Assembly (NCBI GenBank): GCA_022414725.1
Contig: CM039462.1
Location: 122,404,484 to 122,468,483, forward strand
From: Microglena sp. YARC
Taxonomy: Eukaryota > Chlorophyta > Chlorophyceae > Chlamydomonadales > Chlamydomonadaceae
Direction: 5' to 3'
DNA length: 64,000 bases
In this document: positions 9,739-18,858 of the stretch, piece by piece
How the letters are laid out: each line of letters starts with the position of its first letter
Position numbering within the stretch: the stretch's first letter is position 1
Translations under genes and position numbers: made by a program
The notes under the pieces: generated by a model
Told to the model about the DNA's origin: nothing
Databases searched by the model: none
The model's input: the letters and a program-made list of their open reading frames with translations, nothing else

Positions 9739-10125
9739 ATGGACGCGTTCTTCGAATTGAGCCAGGAAAGAAAACTGCAAATCGCCTCTCTCATGCAGAT
9801 GCAATCAATGCCAAGTAACTTAAAGTCAACAACAATCTGTCATCAAATGATGAACGAGCAAGAGCGTATCGAGAACTTGTTTTCAAACTTTATCGGAAAA
9901 CATTGTGAAGTTTCGGATAAGGCTTGGGTGCAGTCGGACATATTTCACACAGCGTTCATGGACCATTGCATTATTGAAACAAATGACATCCGTTGGGTCG
10001 ATAAACATGTGATGTATGAGATTTTGTCAACGGAATCGATGTGCATGCGCTTTTTCAACTGCAAATTAAAAGGAACTAGACGCGTACGCATCTTATCGGG
10101 CGTTATGCTAGTGACATATCCGTAA
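9739..10125 (+). CDS. Hypothetical protein
   Basis: 129 residues from ATG 9739 (MDAFFELSQERKLQ). Upstream methionine 9721 lies in the transposon flank and is less likely. Mainly helical composition at the start, then a mixed segment with IETNDIRWVDKHVMYEILS and a basic C-terminus. I recognise no family. The frame is intact, which is unusual in this part of the window. Confidence 0.45.
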   Translation: MDAFFELSQERKLQIASLMQMQSMPSNLKSTTICHQMMNEQERIENLFSNFIGKHCEVSDKAWVQSDIFHTAFMDHCIIETNDIRWVDKHVMYEILSTESMCMRFFNCKLKGTRRVRILSGVMLVTYP

Positions 10126-10161
10126 ACGCCGCAGAATTGCGGGCTGTATAAACAATCGGCA

Positions 10162-10244
10162 GAGCCCCTTTCACCTCTTCCCCCCAGCGGAGCGACCGGG
10201 GGCGACCGGAGGGGAGCCCACAGTTCACAGTTCACATCAAGCAT
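10162..10244. repeat. Dispersed repeat GAGCCCCTTTCACCTC...CATCAAGCAT
   Basis: Nearly identical to 38792-38865; the beginning is also present at 2025-2055. Contains CCCCCAGCGG and ACAGTTCACAGTTCACATC. Non-coding and of unknown origin, possibly the edge of another mobile element. Confidence 0.65.
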
Positions 10245-10488
10245 CAGACTTGTAAGGGAAAATACTCAAATACCGGATTCATTCGGAACGCCTGCGTCAA
10301 GTCATCGCAAACGGCGGAACACTGTCCAATGTATCGGAGGACACACGCAAGATGCGGAACACTGTCGAATGTATAGGCATGCCCAATCCTTGTGTATTGC
10401 TGGAGGTACGATAGCCGGGCATCATAAAAGACCCTCCTCGCCCCGAGAATGCATATTTTTCTTTTATTCTCCTCATCATCCTCTTCAC

Positions 10489-10991
10489 TACAGTCAACGG
10501 AATACTTAAATGAAACCGCTTCGTGTACGGCACACCTTGCGGTGTAACCTAATGTTGTCGCGACCACCGGAGGGGGACCGAGTGGTGTCTACAACAATAC
10601 GAGTTTTTATTCATCAACAACAACAGAGCTGCTGTGGGCAAATGGAAGAGGTCGTCCTAGAAACGATACACTGTTTTAGTTGATAATCGTACATTGTGAG
10701 TACTTTTGAAAAAAGCAACAACGCCTCTTGCGGTTGTGCATTGAGTTGACAATAAAAACGATTTTAACAAATCCTTATTCGTCTCAAAAAGGTTGCTTAC
10801 AAATTCACGTCGTTTTCGATTTACACCAAAGCGTTTCCACCTCCACAGAGTAGAACGACTGATGTTCGTAAACACAGAAGTTTTTAACACACCCAAGTCA
10901 GCGACCATTCTTAACGCCAATTTTCTAACGGCGATGTCGTACAATTATTTCCATCTGATATATGTTTCATTTTACTGTTCCGCCGACTGTA
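10489..10991 (-). mobile_element. Deletion derivative of the transposase-Fanzor transposon
   Basis: About 503 bp flanked by TA. The left end TACAGTCAACGGAATACTTA and right end TTTTACTGTTCCGCCGACTG match the two ends of the 3.5-kb element at 42785-46306, in reverse orientation. Inside, the Fanzor 3' end (to about 10660) is joined directly to the transposase 5' end (10657-10944, residues 1 to about 95). Everything between has been deleted, so it is non-autonomous but has both ends needed for mobilisation in trans. Confidence 0.85.
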
Positions 10992-11070
10992 GCGCGGCAT
11001 TCGCACACCACCCTACTCTTTCCTTTCTTCCATCTACAAATAACGCAAAATACATACACACGCGAATATC

Positions 11071-11135
11071 TATCCCTCTCTCTCTCTCTCTCTTTCTCTC
11101 CCTCTATCTTTCTATCTCGCTCTCTCGCTCTTTCC
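11071..11135. repeat. CT-rich microsatellite
   Basis: Imperfect (CT)n run just outside the transposon copy. It produces spurious Ser/Leu-rich and Arg/Glu-rich open frames on the two strands. Confidence 0.85.
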
Positions 11136-11293
11136 ACACGCCACACAGACGGATATGTAAAGCCTTCTTTTGAGATTGGAGTCATTGCACATCCACGTAT
11201 GCGCGAGAAAAAGAGTCTTCATCGACGCGATGCCGCCACAACCTTGTCAGCCGCATTTCAAAGCCAGTCCGCCAACTAGGAAGGGCGCTGGAC

Positions 11294-11805
11294 ATGGACA
11301 GTCTCGACACATCAAAGTTTCTTGATCGCCTCCACTACCGGAATGTCAGCCGTCTCAATGCACTGCGGACGTCATCGGCTACTTCCGGCGATCCACGCGT
11401 CTTGGAGTATAACGCATTGCGCCACTTAATTAAACAAAAACACCACACATCCCCATCGTCACGTTTGTTCCTCGTCGCTGTGGAGTACGTCTTCGATGAT
11501 GGCTGCTTCAAGCGCGCCAACGGGGACGCCCTTGTATTCTCACATGCTATCACACACTTTTCGTGGTGGAGACGAAAATCCTCAAAGCCCATGCCAAAAC
11601 TGGAAATGCCAAGGTGTTGAAAGCCATACAGCAGGCCACTATGTGCGCGAGTAGACTTTCGTCATGGATACCGCATCTCATCAACATTGACATGAAAGAC
11701 GGAACAACACTTGGATCTGTGACAATTCGTCTTATGATCGTGACAGCTGTGGATCACGGTGGACGCGTCTTCAGTCAAGATATCCGCAGCCAGGAAATTG
11801 ATTAA
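11294..11805 (+). pseudogene. Hypothetical protein, one frameshift
   Basis: The frame from ATG 11294 (MDSLDTSKFLDRLHYRNVSR) is open to about 11560. The frame 11563-11805 continues with a similar composition (TKILKAHAKTGNAKVLKAIQ and IRLMIVTAVDHGGRVFSQDI). One indel near 11560 joins them into about 170 residues. No domain is recognised. It precedes a tRNA-like sequence on the other strand. Confidence 0.45.
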
Positions 11806-11830
11806 CTGAAGGTGGAACTTTGGAAAACAC

Positions 11831-11937
11831 TGGAGGTACCGAAGATTCGAACCCATCATTGGGCGACATGATCAAGGAATGAAGAAAATTGGCTTAACCT
11901 CACGCTCTACCACTGAGCTACAACCCCGATGACAGAT
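11831..11937 (-). tRNA. tRNA-like sequence (possible class II tRNA with intron, or pseudogene)
   Basis: The minus strand starts GGGGTTGTAGCTCAGTGG with a good D-arm (GTAGCTC...GAGCG). It has a T-arm core GGTTCGAATC and ends TACCTCCA, which can partly pair with the 5' GGGGTTG. Between them a possible anticodon stem (TGAGG with CCTTG) encloses a loop of about 20 nt, long enough for a small intron. A hairpin ATCAT...ATGAT could be a long variable arm (Leu/Ser type). The T-stem and acceptor pairing are weak, so a decayed or tRNA-derived element is as likely as a working tRNA. Confidence 0.4.
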
Positions 11938-11939
11938 TA

Positions 11940-12662
11940 GCAACTAAACAATTGTTTTAATAAAACGAGTGTAAACAACTTTGATCAATACAGGTCTCGG
12001 CATTGTTTTGCTGAGTATGTAACGTTCCCTCTCTCTCCATTCCTTCCATTCACGAGCGCCCCCATGTCATCCAAATATTTGCTTGCTGGTGACCATGTTC
12101 AGATGCGGGGGACCTGGTTGGTCATGGGATGACATGTACTCCACCAGGCGTGCACCTGAGTCCTCGCGTGACACTCCGAACAGGCCATTCAATCCAGCAA
12201 TTGCATCTTCGCGTTTTACATCGATGTAGTAGTTCTTCACTTGCTGGGATGGTTCCGACTCCTCGAGTCACAGAGAGACTGACTGACTGACTGACACACA
12301 CACAAAGGAATGCATGGCATGGGTGGTGAACTTAACAGAGGCTGAACCACATGAACACGGATGGGGAGAGAGGGGCGGGTGATTGACGAAAGTGGGCAGG
12401 GGAAACTCTACCGCAACCATATTCGCAGGCATGAATGACCTGGACGTCGTACCCAAGAATTTCGAGTATTTTCCATTTCAAGCTAAACCATGTCACAGTT
12501 AAGTCATTGGTGATGGAACCTACCAGGCTTCGGACGGGGGTCGATGTTTTTTCCACCAACACACGTAATTCTCTTTCGTATTCTTCTTGCAACATTTTGA
12601 CAGTTCACGTCAAAATTATTATTATATCAATGAAGAAACTCCTTTATGTTGTTCTCAAATAA
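11940..12662. other. No clear gene; duplicated segment inside
   Basis: 12113-12202 is a direct copy of 17976-18073 (GACCTGGTTGGTCATGGGAT onward), and the similarity resumes at GATGGTTCCGACTCCT. A minus-strand frame at about 12595-12430 looks protein-like but has no recognised domain. Short GACT and CACA runs lie near 12275-12305. Confidence 0.4.
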
Positions 12663-12830
12663 TACAGTTGTTCTCAAATAAAGTGGGACACCTTATAATC
12701 ATCCAGACTGCAGATCGTTGCTTTTGGGCAACGTTGGGGGTGCAGAAGGTTGAAGAGGTTCTCGAAGATATTCCGAGTAGCCTCTTTGGTAAACCGTTCA
12801 ACCGTCTGTGTCCCCATATCAGTTAGTCCG
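12663..12830 (+). mobile_element. Family C terminal-repeat relic
   Basis: Begins with TACAGTTGTTCTCAAATAAA after a TA and carries GTGGGACACC, CAACGTTGGGGG and GAGGTTCTCGAAGATATTCC. This is the best copy of the family end. The minus strand encodes a conserved tail (TKEATRNIFENLFNLLHPQR), so the original element probably had a protein ending at this terminus. Confidence 0.55.
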
Positions 12831-12880
12831 CCTCAAGCTGCCGCAAACGATTATCAAAGTCACTCATCCTCCTTCCCTAC

Positions 12881-13138
12881 ATGCTCAAAAATTATTTTGG
12901 AAATGTGAACGGCCCGGACAGCGCATTTCTGCTGAAGGAGGCCAAAGAACGCTTCAAGACATGCGAATATTTCAACTGGAAACTAAGCACGATCAAGACC
13001 CCGTTTTCTTTTGGGCCACGGTACCGGGGAAGAGTCGATCGCTTAAGTGCGGCTGGTCCTTCAATGGATATTCTCGTTAACATCTTGCAATTTGTTGATT
13101 CACAATCGTATTGGTGTTCCACTGCCCCGTGGATTTCT
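12881..13138. other. Unknown coding-like fragment
   Basis: Both strands are open here. A part of about 60 bp (12990-13075) recurs in reverse at about 28160-28245, with shared GGACCAGCCGCACTTAAGCG and CCCCGGTACCG. The segment therefore belongs to a dispersed element or an old duplicated gene. I cannot tell which strand, if any, is coding. Confidence 0.35.
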
Positions 13139-13183
13139 ACACCGTACACGAAGCGGTTTCATTTTAGTATTCCGTCGACTGTA
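13139..13183 (-). mobile_element. Terminal repeat relic (family A/B, B end)
   Basis: ACCGTACACGAAGCGG followed by TTTTAGTATTCCGTCGACTGTA: the B end of the transposase-Fanzor transposon, isolated. Confidence 0.7.
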
Positions 13184-13191
13184 GTGTAAAA

Positions 13192-13278
13192 GAATGGTCC
13201 CACTTTACTTACTTCTTTACATAAAGAATGGTCCCACTTTACTTACTTCTTTACATAAAGAATGGTCCCACTTTACTT
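13192..13278. repeat. 34-bp tandem repeat, 2.5 copies
   Basis: GAATGGTCCCACTTTACTTA repeats at 13192, 13226 and 13260. The last copy runs into TTTATTTGAGAACAACA, the family C terminal repeat, so the array seems to have grown from that transposon end. It sits directly upstream of the tryptophan-repeat gene. Confidence 0.8.
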
Positions 13279-13313
13279 TATTTGAGAACAACACAACCGT
13301 GAGAATTTATATA

Positions 13314-14535
13314 ATGATCGACATCGAAATTAGTCACATACTGGATCGAGTAAAAGCCGGAGAATGCAAATGGGATTGGGGTCACTTGAGTGATAATCCA
13401 TACCTGACATGGGACGTCGTGTCGAGTAACCCAGACAAACCATGGGATTGGTATTGGTTGAGCACAAACACCAGTGTAGCCACATGGGACATCGTGTCGA
13501 GTAACCTGGACAAAACATGGGATTGGAATTGGTTGAGCACTAACCCCAATGTCACATGGGACATCGTGTTTAGTAACCTGGACAAGCCGTGGAACTGGCG
13601 TGGATTGAGTGCGAATCCCGGAGTAGTCACATGGGATATTGTCTACAGTAACCCGGACAAACCATGGGATTGGTATTGGTTGAGCAAAAACCCCAGTGTA
13701 GCCTCGTGGGACATTGTCTCGAGTAACCCGGACAAACCATGGGACTGGCGTGGATTGAGTGTAAACCCCGGGGTAGCCACCCTGGATATTGTCTCGAGTA
13801 ACCCGGAAAAACCATGGGATTGGTATTGGTTGAGCACAAACACCAGTGTAGCCACATGGGACATCGTGTCGAGTAACATGGACAAACCATGGGATTGGTA
13901 TTATTTGAGCACAAACCCCAGCGTAGCCACCTGGGATATTGTCTCGAGTAACCGGACAAGCGTGGAACTGGCTTGGATTGAGTGCGAATCCCGGAGTAGC
14001 CACTTGGGACATTGTCTCGAGTAACCCGGACAAACCATGGGACTGGCATTTATTGAGCAAAAACCCCAGTGTAGCCTCGTGGGACATTGTCTCGAGTAAC
14101 CCGGACAAACCATGGGACTGGCGTGGATTGAGTGCGAATCCCGGAGTAGCCACTTGGGACATTGTCTCGAGTAACCCGGACAAACCATGGGATTGGTATT
14201 GGTTGAGCACACCCTCCAGTGTAGCCACATGGGACATCGTGTCGAGTAACCCGGACAAACCATGGGACTGGCGTGGATTGAGCACAAACCCCAGCGTAGC
14301 CACCTGGGACATTGTCTCGAGTAACCCGGACAAACCATGGGACTGGCATTTATTGAGTAGAAACCGCAACATGTTGGTATCCGTCCAAGACGCGTGCCGT
14401 TTAGTGCGAAGACGCAGAGCCGCAGCGACTATTCAGGAAACATGGAGACGCGTGAATACAAACCCGAGTTATGTTGTGTGCCGACGCAGACTCTTGAAAG
14501 AATTCATTACACTCCCGTTGGTGAGTACAATGTAA
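13314..14535 (+). pseudogene. Tryptophan-repeat protein (WDW...NPxxTWDIV units), one frameshift
   Basis: ATG 13314 opens an N-terminal cap (EISHILDRVKAGECKWDW) followed by about 14 units of 24-25 residues with the pattern WDWxxLSxNPxVATWDIVSSN-PDKP. The C-terminal cap (NMLVSVQDACRLVRRRRAA then ATIQETWRRVNTNP) looks like an IQ-type helix. Two more members are at 23064-24248 and 32612-33691. I believe similar repeat proteins occur in several giant-virus genomes; their function is unknown to me. A lost C near 13950 (AACCGGAC for AACCCGGAC) breaks the frame. Adjacent units are nearly identical at DNA level, which shows recent tandem duplication. Confidence 0.75.
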
Positions 14536-14629
14536 GAAGTAGTACATTGTTATAAACAATGCTGATTGAGTGAAAAGATAAATTGTGAGCGAATTTATTT
14601 ATGTCTGAATGCTTTGACTCCATATTGTA
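14536..14629. other. Flank of the Fanzor element with a 31-bp match to 17307-17337
   Basis: The bases directly abutting the element (14601-14631, including the TA) are identical to 17307-17337 inside the next gene. The 20 bases further out show no similarity to that gene. See the findings. Confidence 0.8.
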
Positions 14630-14758
14630 TACAGTCAGAGACAGAATTTGTGGGACACCCTTACCGGTGACCCTTGAACCCAATTGATTGGGTAGGTCAG
14701 CTAAAGGTTTTGTATCAAGGTCCCAATCCTTCGTGTCCTTCATCCCGTATTTCAGCAT
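14630..14758 (-). ncRNA. Candidate Fanzor omega-RNA / conserved 3' end
   Basis: The 129 bp from the Fanzor stop to the element end are almost identical to 9592-9713 and 27829-27962. A hairpin can form around ACCCAAT-C-AATTGGGT. By analogy with TnpB and Fanzor loci this is where the guide-RNA scaffold would lie, with the guide read from the adjoining flank (14629 downwards). No promoter or processing site can be shown from sequence. Confidence 0.45.
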
Positions 14759-16818
14759 TTAAGCTGGCCCAGAGGATAACAATTGTAAGCTGCTAACTGA
14801 CCCAAGTGGGTCGGTTGGTTGAGCGCCCACATTTGCCTCTCCGGAAACTGTGGTTTTTGGGGTGGGCGATGATGAGGGCACACAAAATGTCGCCGGTCGC
14901 TCTTTCCCGTCCATCCACGTCGTCAGAAGCAGAAGAAGGTTCTTGGCAGCGTTCACGTCTCGGTTCCAGGTTGCACCACAGCGCACTTTGGATGATGCGC
15001 TTTTGACACTGTTGCGACAGTGCAGTACTTTGTGGACCTTGACGTTCTTCACCACCGTCTTCTGTTTCTCAATCGTTGTTGTTGTTGTAGGAGCCCCGTT
15101 GATGAGGGAGGGGGGCTCGTTTTGAACTCTGCGCCAGACGACGCTGTCTGCCTTCATGTTGACGAGCTTCTGGAAGCAGCCGTGGCAGGTACAAGAAGTG
15201 TTGCGTTCGTCGACGTTTTTGAACAAAACATTCTTACGACGTGAGAGGCACCTCCTGATCTCTTTGATGGGCCCAGAACATGAACGACTAATACCATACC
15301 CTTGGTTGGACCAGTTGCCGAAGCCAACAACGGTCGTCTGTGCCCTTGGTGCAATCACATCGCATACCTTTTCTTCGATCGTCTTCTTCTGTGCTTTTGG
15401 AGCAATCAAATCACAGACCTTTTCAATCGTCTTCTGTTTACCCACATACCGAAAGAATCGCATCGATCGGTAACCTCTGCTGGCTCGGTGTTGAAGGAGT
15501 GTCGGGAGAGCGCTGAGGTAACCTCTGACATGGTCCTGCATGTCGTGCATACTGCTCGTAGTCGGCGATGGAATGGACTTCACGAGGTCTTGCGTATCGA
15601 CATTCCATTTGTTGGTGCGACGATTACTGGTATTGTACCCAGCTGCTTCGCTAAAGCGGGCAGAGCTGACAGACTCGACGCGACCGTCAGAAGATGCTAC
15701 AGTGACGATATCTGTCATACCCGGGTCGACACCGACTCGCAGAGAAGCGTCCTGGCAGTTTTCGAGAATTGCGTCTTTGGGATACCCCGCGTTATCTACA
15801 GCGACATCTTCACTCGCCTGATGCTTCATTTGGACGGAGACCCCCTTGCCGTCGCTGAGGATTCGGTTGTCAAAACGAGACCCTTTCGTCTCAAGTCCTT
15901 GGACATTGAAGTACTTTCTCCACAACATGGAATGATTCTCGTGACGTCCATCGCCACGGAAGCTCTCGAGCGGCGAATCGCCCATGCTGAGAAGCTTCAT
16001 GAGTGTCATGGACGATATATAGGGACGTAAGAAATGGTGAAGCCGCTCTTGCGTGGAAGGATACTGAACAGACGGGGGCGTTTTTTTGTTGTTTTCTCTT
16101 TTAGATCCGCTCCCAACTCTGTAAGCACGTGATGAAACAGTCTCATTGTCAGGTGCGCTCGAGTGTTGAACTGCTCCCCCCTTGGCAGCGGCAAGAGATC
16201 TCTCAGGCGTCTGACAACGTCTTTGATGAGGTTCGCATGCACGAGACTCCCTGGGATGATTTTGTCGATATCCGACTCAGGATACTGGACCACTGCCTTG
16301 ACAATCTTATTGAAATGTTTCTTCAACGAGGGATGTTTTAAGCGCAGGTACTTGATTACAACCCTGTCCACGTTTGCCAAGACGCTGTTGCATGCCATCG
16401 TCGCCATTTGTATTGAGACGTCTGCAATTACCTGTCCCCATTGACGAACGTCCACCTTTAAGTAGCCTGCAGGCCTGAGAGCGTCGAAAGCAACCATGCT
16501 ATCCTTCAAGCTTTGTCCCAGTGTATCCTTCCGAACGTTGGATGTCGAGACAGCAAGGATGCACCTGTAATAAAAGTTTCGATCCAGGTGCGGCAACTGC
16601 TTCACGTCAAAATCTACATCATCGAGGCATCTGGTGATATGAAAATTTGCGAATAAGTATGCCTCTGCAACTGCGTGGTTGATTACGAGTACCATGCTTT
16701 GGATCCTTGAGCAGATTTGCTGCCTTGATACATCCATGCACAGAGAATTAAGCGTCTTCTTGACCACCATGATGTCCAGATCGTCGTCGTCATCTCCATT
16801 GTTTGTCACCACCCCCAT
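14759..16818 (-). pseudogene. Fanzor (eukaryotic TnpB-like RNA-guided nuclease), one frameshift
   Basis: Two frames, 16818-16006 and 16009-14759, overlap by 4 bases (ATGA). Joined by one indel they give about 685 residues. The first is the N-terminal domain (AHLTMRLFHHVLTELGADLK near its end). The second has RuvC-I (GVDPGMTDIVTVASSDGRV, catalytic Asp at about residue 94), a zinc-finger region beginning CTCHGC, and RuvC-III (ATWNRDVNAAKNLLLLL, catalytic Asp). Fanzors are RNA-guided DNA nucleases carried by eukaryotic and giant-virus transposons. An acidic patch (DDDDDLD) follows the start. One indel is the only visible damage, so the gene may be intact in the organism if that base is an assembly error. 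Ribosomal reinitiation at the ATGA overlap is a remote alternative. Confidence 0.8.
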
Positions 16819-17135
16819 CGAGATGGAGGGAGGGAGTGTTCTTTTCTTGTCCTGATATCATCATGTACCGCAATTTCCTTATACCATAATACACGCACGT
16901 TATCATGATCGATGAAGACAGTATCTGTATTGACAAGATCGGTTACAAAACTTGAATTGGTCAAATCCCAAAAATAAAAGGTGTCCCACAATCAAATGTC
17001 CCTAGCTGTATGATCGGGTGGGGGGGCGTTTGACTGTATGCATTACCTAAAAAATAAAAAATTGAAACCATTTCCATCTGAGCAAAGCAATAAAACAACC
17101 ACCCCAACTCTATCCACAACGTTAAATAACTAATA

Positions 17136-17762
17136 ATGTCAACAGTCGGTGAGAAAATATGGTTGCAACTTGCTAATGCTGCATACAAATCACAAGATCC
17201 GTCTCTGGTTATCTTTCCCAACGAATTAGCTTTGTTGTTCACATTCGGAGACGCTTTCTTCCCAGCGTTCTCTCAGTTCGTGGACAATCAGATCTATGGA
17301 ATGGACATGTCTGAATGCTTTGACTCCATATTGTATATTGACAAAAAGAACAGACACAAATTGTTTGCGCTGAAAGCCTTGTTTGTGTCCGAAGACAATC
17401 CAACCATCTACCGAATAATGGAGAGGATGTACATCACCCGACCTGGATTGGACATCAACATCGACTTATTTGGCTCCGATACACTGTCGATCTCTTACTT
17501 TGATACAGAAATCCAGGAGGTCTTCTTCGAGAAGATTTGCATGTCTTGGCTGCGCGTCAGTAAGGCAGTTTCGAGTGATCGCAGAGCGATACCGCGAACA
17601 CCTCCAGAGGAAAAGGAATCACATGGTCAGTCACGTGCTCGTGCCTTTCATCGTGCGAAACCACGTGGCAACTTAAAAACCACGTCAACTAGACCCCGTT
17701 CTCTGTATTTTTTCCATGAATACGGGGGCTCTGCTTGGTATCGACAGCGTTTCGAAGTTTAG
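17136..17762 (+). CDS. Hypothetical protein
   Basis: 208 residues from ATG 17136 (MSTVGEKIWLQLANAAYKSQ). The first 150 residues look like a folded mixed alpha/beta protein (IFPNELALLFTFGDAFFPAF, later LFALKALFVSEDNPTIYRIM). The last 50 are basic, Ser/Arg-rich and low in hydrophobics, as if read in a shifted frame, so the true C-terminus may differ. No family is recognised. A 31-bp segment (17307-17337) is repeated exactly at the outer edge of the neighbouring Fanzor element. The gene starts 126 bp from the other end of that element. Confidence 0.55.
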   Translation: MSTVGEKIWLQLANAAYKSQDPSLVIFPNELALLFTFGDAFFPAFSQFVDNQIYGMDMSECFDSILYIDKKNRHKLFALKALFVSEDNPTIYRIMERMYITRPGLDINIDLFGSDTLSISYFDTEIQEVFFEKICMSWLRVSKAVSSDRRAIPRTPPEEKESHGQSRARAFHRAKPRGNLKTTSTRPRSLYFFHEYGGSAWYRQRFEV

Positions 17763-18194
17763 TTATTTTCGGAAAGCAAACGAGGCAACTACTGTTGCAA
17801 CCTCCCACAAATTGCGTCTCCGACTGTACTTCCGAGAGATCCTTGACAGTTCACATGCAAACGCAACGGCGGAAACCTGTAGCCTCTTTCTCGTCCACAC
17901 ACTCACTCTGTGAAAAGAGAACCAGTCAAAGTTTCGCCATTTTTTTTTTGTTTTTGTGTATTTGTGTTTTGCATGCGGGGGGACCTGGTTGGTCATGGGA
18001 TGGCATGTACTCCACCAGGCGTGCACCTGAGTCCTCGCGTGACACTCCGAACAGGCCATTCAATCCAGCAATCACTTGCTTGGATGGTTCCGACTCCTGC
18101 ATGGTTGCTTGTTGTACAATCGGACAAGGGAATTACATACAGGATTCACAACAACGTTTACACTCGTGTTTCGAGGAACGGAGACCGACCGACC
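17763..18194. other. No clear gene; duplicated segment 17976-18073
   Basis: 17976-18073 is a direct copy of 12113-12202. Open frames here are short and without domains. Confidence 0.4.
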
Positions 18195-18370
18195 ACTCTC
18201 ATCAAGGACGGCGGCATCTGTCGAGTCGAGTCGAGTCACATCACATGGCGACCGACCTCTCGCATCACGGCGGCATCTGTCGAGTCGAGTCGAGTCACAT
18301 CACATCACATCACATGGCGACCTCTCGCATCACGGCGGAAACTGTCGAGTCGAGTCACAGCACACTGTGA
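18195..18370. repeat. Minisatellite with CTCGCATCACGGCGG core
   Basis: Several imperfect units (CTCGCATCACGGCGG, TGTCGAGTCGAGTCACATC) with an internal CACAT run. Same family as 1868-1975 and 24285-24470. Confidence 0.75.
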
Positions 18371-18858
18371 TTTCGCAGACCCGTACCGTCCCCACGTTCG
18401 TCCATCCATCCTCACACACACCAAGGCGGCTTTCGCTGACTTCGAGGCGCGCGAAAAACGTGGCAGAAATGCCACGTTTACACTCGTATTTTCATGGGCG
18501 CGCGAACACACGTGTCAGATATGCTGACATGTTTCCCCTGGTTGCGTCTGCCACCCCTCGCAGAAAAAGTCTGCCATGGGTACTACAGTCGGCGGAACAT
18601 GGCGAGCATCGAGGCTGGCATGTGGCTGCATATGGATTGCGTCAACCCCATCGGCCATGTGCGTACTAAAATGATGGAGCAGGAGGACAACACCGAGGTC
18701 TAGGAACTGCAATAAGTGGGGGAATAAATACTTGCGCAAGCGTCACAAGGGATGTGCATGGGCCTCGGTAGTATAAATAAATAATGAGTTGGGATTTTAT
18801 AAAAGGCTATAGACAATCCTGTGCGCTTGCATGCATTGTACACACATGTTTATAGAAC
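18371..18858 (+). promoter_or_regulatory. Intergenic region with conserved upstream block (18770-18858)
   Basis: 18494-18703 holds a plus-strand frame of about 70 residues (MASIEAGMWLHMDCVNPIGH) with no known domain. A TACTACAGTCGGCGGAACAT at 18580-18599 resembles the A end of the transposon. 18770-18858 contains GTATAAATAAATAATGAG and CCTGTGCGCTTGCATG, both shared with the region upstream of the ankyrin gene at 7981, and is the likely promoter of the following gene. Confidence 0.35.

Larger units (their letters stand above)
14630..17010 (-). mobile_element. Fanzor-carrying transposon with Tc1/mariner-like ends
   Basis: About 2.38 kb between imperfect inverted repeats, both starting at TA. 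One end is TACAGTCAGAGACAGAATTT then GTGGGACACC; the other is TACAGCTAGGGACATTTGAT then GTGGGACACC. The only long gene inside is a Fanzor (14759-16818). About 90 bp of the right end (16920-17010) matches the end of the element at 20519, which carries a transposase C-terminus instead. This copy is therefore a non-autonomous relative whose transposase was replaced or lost. Confidence 0.75.

Noticed and set aside
10244..10567. Minus-strand frames of 78-107 codons
   Set aside because: They cover a transposon end and its flank; the shared MPYTKRFH start is the B-end terminal repeat.
13278..14372. 364-codon minus-strand frame
   Set aside because: Antisense of the tryptophan-repeat gene; the sense reading has conserved caps and Trp/Asn-Pro spacing shared with two other loci.
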